From contig JACGCK010000067.1 of the NCBI GenBank assembly GCA_014925825.1, forward strand, positions 1-64,000: a DNA stretch of 64,000 nt, in the 5' to 3' direction. Position 1 is the first letter of the stretch. Every line of letters starts with the position of its first letter. The position numbers were made by a program, and so were the translations under genes. Source of the stretch: Pholiota molesta. Lineage: Eukaryota; Basidiomycota; Agaricomycetes; Agaricales; Strophariaceae. Positions 60,755-64,000 of the stretch are shown piece after piece. The notes beneath the pieces are model-generated. The model did no database searches and was not told the origin of the DNA. It saw only the letters and a list, made by a program, of their open reading frames with translations.

Positions 60755-60781
60755 CTGCACTCCTGCACTCCTGCACTCCTG
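60755..60781. repeat. Short octamer repeat
   Basis: CTGCACTC three times plus CTG. Confidence 0.9.
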
Positions 60782-61115
60782 AAATTGAAATCCTCATGAA
60801 CGCGCAGGTGATATAATTGCGAACGGGCGATGAACGCGGAAATTCCTGCTTAGCTTCACTACCCAACGCGATTGGCTTGCGCGTGCGTGTAAGTACCCGC
60901 GCAGAGTCAAGCGGTGTACTACCCAGGGTACGACTCGGACCGCCGTCCCATCCCGCGTCTCTTTTCTACGTAGAAAGAGGGCCTGGTATGTGGTCTGGAG
61001 ACCGGATGGAGTTGAAGGTCAGTTCATGGAACACGGCTGCGTTTCTCCCGATGACGCGCTGGGTGCTTACAGTCTACATAGTTGGTGGGTTATTGGTGGG
61101 TTGTGCAGAAGGTGT

Positions 61116-61151
61116 GCGTTAATAATCCTGCGTTAATAATCCTGCGTTAAT
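61116..61151. repeat. 14-base tandem repeat
   Basis: GCGTTAATAATCCT repeated about 2.5 times. Confidence 0.9.
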
Positions 61152-62746
61152 GAAGGGGGCGCGCACCTGCTGATGCAGTATCAGAGAGTATCAGTTTCGC
61201 GGCTGCGGAATGCATACTTGCCCACTGCTCACTACGCTCATGACGATCTCGGTAAGAGGGAACTTGGAGGGAACCTCTGATCCTAAAGCCATGGCCACAC
61301 CATCTGCCCATCTTCCCCCCCGTCCCTGACACTTTTGCCCAACACGGAAAGGCCTCCACATGAACATGGAACGTGGATGGAGGGAAGGAGGGACGACACT
61401 CCGGTGTTCCCGGCGTTCTTCTCATCGGCGGTATTATTCGCTTTTTGCTTTTAATTTTTGGGGGCGACTATGATACTATGTACTTACTTGTTCGGGCAAT
61501 GGATGCGACCAACGGTCAGTAATTATCCTGCACGACAGTGTATACGCTTGTATACGGCGTACGCTGGGGTATGTAGTCTCGCGAGCCAAATCGGGTATAT
61601 TGCTCAGACACAACGTCTGGCGAGCGAGACGAACGCTGGGGTTAATCCTGATCTATCATCTTAGACATACGAATTGGACCCTTAATTTTTTTTTTTGATC
61701 AATAATCAACATGATATCATTGATAATGATATACGGATGATGATGCGGGGAGGCGTTAGCGATAATCGGAGTTGGGATTCAACGGTGCTACATAGGACCG
61801 GGACCAGCAGCTAGGTGCAGCGGCGTCCCACCACCATCGCATCGTCGTTTAGATGCATGAACATACACATTTCGAGCCTAGCCCCGCGGTGTCAAGAAAT
61901 TTGCGAAATCGCGAGCTGCGGCACATCCGGTAGCACATCCAATGGAATTCGTGTTTGTATTGCATTGCATTCTAATTGCGGCGCGCAAGCACAAGGCAAG
62001 GGCAAGCATTTTGTTCTGATGGATTCGCAACTAGACCTAGACACATAAGTAGTAGAGACTCGAGAGAGATAGACAAGAGAGAGAGATAGATAGATGGCGG
62101 GCGATGCATTGTAACGGCCAGAGCACAAAAAGAGACGACAGAGAACGACAATGGGATGGGTACTACTACTAGTAGGAAACAGTGTATGCGGTAGGTGTGG
62201 TACAAGAAAATCAATCAGCGAGGCATAGGGTATGTATATGGATGCATGTGGGGGATGTATGTATGTACATTGCAGTTGCAGTACGCGTGGCAGGCAGGCA
62301 GGCAAGAAGTAACGTGGATGAGGGGGTTGATACAAGAGTAAGAGCGTGGCGATAGTACTAGTGCACAATAATGAGATTTCGGATCCAGCGAGGCAGTGGG
62401 GGGCGACAGCGACGAGGGCGGATGCCGCGGAATGTGCAGGTCAGAGGGGGGAGATCTCGCCAAGAAGCGGCGTCGTTCGGAGAGAAGAAGGGGCGGTCCG
62501 CACGCGGCAGCAGTTCGCGTGGCTATCTAGAAGGAATGCGGGGCGGCTATCAAAGCAGATATTGAATGGGAGGGGGTGAGTTCGTTACGATCATGATCAT
62601 GATGGGACGTGCACGGCAGACCGGATGCTGCAGCAGCCACGCCGCTGCAGAAGCCCGCCGCGCCACGCATGCATGGCATCTGCGTTCCGTCTGCCCGCGT
62701 TCGTTCTTTCATTCCCCGCGCAGGGACCCTGCCCGGACCCTGTCGT

Positions 62747-63495
62747 TTATGTGCGCACGATAACCCGCCGCGTGTGCTTCCCCGCGCGCCTTCGCTCCGC
62801 GTACGGCATCGGCCGCCGCCAGGACTCGTCGTCGAACTCCTCCGCGGGGTAGTCGCCGCCCTTGGGCGCGGGGGGCGGGGGCAGCGGGAGCCCGCTCGCC
62901 GCGTCCTGCGGCGGCGTATGCAGCCCTGTGCCGGCGGGCACCGCGGGGTGCAGATTCAGGCTGGGCGAGTGGCCCACGGGCGAGGCGTGCGTGGGGTACA
63001 GCGGCGGCTGCGGCGGGGGCACGCCGCCGCCGCGCGCGGGGCGCGGGGGGTGCGGGTAGAGCACGGGCGCGAGCGTGGCCTGCGACGGGGAGTGGGCGTG
63101 GTGCGCGGAGCCTGGGGGCGGGCCGCTCATCCAGGGGCGGCCGGCGGAGGACGAGGATGCTGCGCCGAGGGTGCTGATGGGGCGCGGCTTGACGGGCTCG
63201 GGCTCTGCGCCGTGGGGGAAGTCGACCTCGACGCGGACGCGGACGATCTCCTTGCCGGCCTGTGCGAAGAAGGCGCGCTCCTGGCGCTGGAAGAAGCCGG
63301 AGGTGGGGCCGGGGCGCATCTCGGGGAAGTTGTCGGGGGGCGCGGGGGGGAACATGGCCATGAGGTCGTGGCCGGTGGGGGCGTGGGGTAGTTGCGGTGT
63401 GCGGTGTCGGGGGAGTGGGAGAGGTCGACGTCGCGCAGGGAGCTGGGCGAGAGCGGGCGGCGGACGCGCGGGTGGGTGGGCGGGGAGTGGGACAT
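62747..63495 (-). CDS. Proline-rich conserved basidiomycete protein, probable one-base deletion
   Basis: The start at 63495 gives MSHSPPTHPRVRRPLSPSSL and RDVDLSHSPDTAHRNY. The continuation PHAPTGHDLMAMFPPAPPDN, then FPEMRPGPTSGFFQRQERAF, FAQAGKEIVRVRVEVDFPHG and a Pro/Gly/His-rich middle, ends ESWRRPMPYAERRRAGKHTR and RVIVRT. The two parts are in different frames; one additional C in the run TACCCCACG (about 63385) would join them. The conserved core around FFQRQERAFFAQAGKEI and the basic C-terminus recall uncharacterised proteins of mushrooms. No catalytic motif is seen. Very high GC produces long spurious frames on both strands. Confidence 0.6.
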
Positions 63496-64000
63496 GGCAG
63501 TGGCTGGCGCAGTGAGTGGAGGTCTGGCGTTATATAGCTGCACTCGGCTCGATCGGGCGCGATCGCCAACCGGTTCAGCTCGCCCTCCCGGTCCGCCTCT
63601 ACGTCCTTCGCGACCGTCTTCTATTCCCGTCCAGATCTGACAGAATCCGCTAGATGGGAACATCCAACACCGTACCTGTCGGCGAACAGAACCACCCCAT
63701 ATCACCTGCGCCACTGCTGCATTCCGCTCCTCAGCACCCCACCCGCGCATTCCTCCTGCCTCGATCGTGTATGCACTGCCCACCAGATCTGCCAGATCCA
63801 GATGACGGAGATCGCGACGCATTACGTTACGCCCTACCGATGGCACACTTGACCCCACTCAGATAACGCACTTCTGCAACGACTCGGAATCCCGTCCAAC
63901 GGCGATCTAGCGTCTAGCGAGCGCCTCGAGGATCGGGGATAACCAGGCCCTTCTTTCATACGGGCGGAACCACCACTCTACTACGCAACTTCTCCTAATA
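63496..64000. other. Upstream region of the proline-rich gene
   Basis: A GTTATATAGCTG-like TATA element lies on the plus-strand text near 63529-63540, read on the minus strand as CTATATAAC, about 35 bases before the start codon. No other gene is recognised. Confidence 0.45.

Larger units (their letters stand above)
55557..62746. other. Long region without a supported gene
   Basis: Seven kilobases of short frames. The largest (57348-57887, plus) has ordinary composition but no motif or splice partner. Several short tandem repeats occur (59.34, 60.76, 61.12 kb) and a GA/GATA-rich stretch near 62.06-62.10 kb. It may include the 5' regulatory sequence of distant genes or non-coding RNA; nothing specific is seen. 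Confidence 0.35.

Noticed and set aside
62609..63391. A 260-codon plus-strand frame
   Set aside because: GC-driven shadow of the proline-rich minus-strand gene.
1..64000. tRNA, rRNA and CRISPR content
   Set aside because: None was recognised by eye; a covariance-model scan would be needed to exclude tRNAs firmly.

Overview
This window looks like nuclear DNA of a filamentous basidiomycete, probably a mushroom-forming Agaricomycete. Genes are dense and intron-rich, with mostly 50-70 nt introns. The gene set is typical of that group: WSC-bearing GH71 mutanase, DPBB expansin-like proteins, GH18 chitinases, an F-box protein, and fungal CHO2, CBF1, DCN1, La and eEF1B-gamma. No rRNA, tRNA, CRISPR or complete transposon was recognised by eye.

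Layout. 0.2-5.5 kb: a Ser/Thr-rich membrane-anchored protein convergent with a secreted GH71 alpha-1,3-glucanase carrying three WSC domains. 6.5-9.0 kb: a small RNase P/MRP Pop8-like subunit divergent from the La RNA chaperone, two factors of Pol III/tRNA biology sharing about 210 bp of promoter. 9.7-11.1 kb: an intronless APH-fold kinase-like protein. 11.1-15.8 kb: gene-poor. 15.86-16.23 kb: a 66-residue Zn2Cys6-only protein. 17.5-23.8 kb: ALKBH6-like dioxygenase convergent with CHO2 phosphatidylethanolamine methyltransferase; both keep strong protein similarity but are interrupted by apparent one-base deletions. 25.3-30.6 kb: an unrecognised NTase-like gene, an F-box protein and eEF1B-gamma. 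31.4-42.2 kb: two paralogous PX-GH18 fusion genes. 43.2-44.8 kb: CBF1 bHLH factor. 54.3-55.6 kb: DCN1 neddylation factor. 62.7-63.5 kb: a proline-rich conserved protein.

The most unusual region is 33.8-50.9 kb. A large imperfect inverted repeat (left arm about 34.06-38.88 kb, right arm about 45.09-50.86 kb) encloses the second PX-GH18 gene and CBF1. The arms carry three expansin-like genes, decayed copies of an unrecognised convergent gene, and two broken CBF1 fragments that kept the parental intron. The left arm is bracketed by a roughly 250-bp direct duplication of the flank of the first PX-GH18 gene, which suggests a segmental insertion with flank duplication.

Splicing features: four introns are only explained with GC-AG boundaries, and GH71 appears to contain a 4-nt microexon. 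Exon joins were worked out by eye from splice motifs, reading phase and remembered family conservation, not from transcripts or searches.
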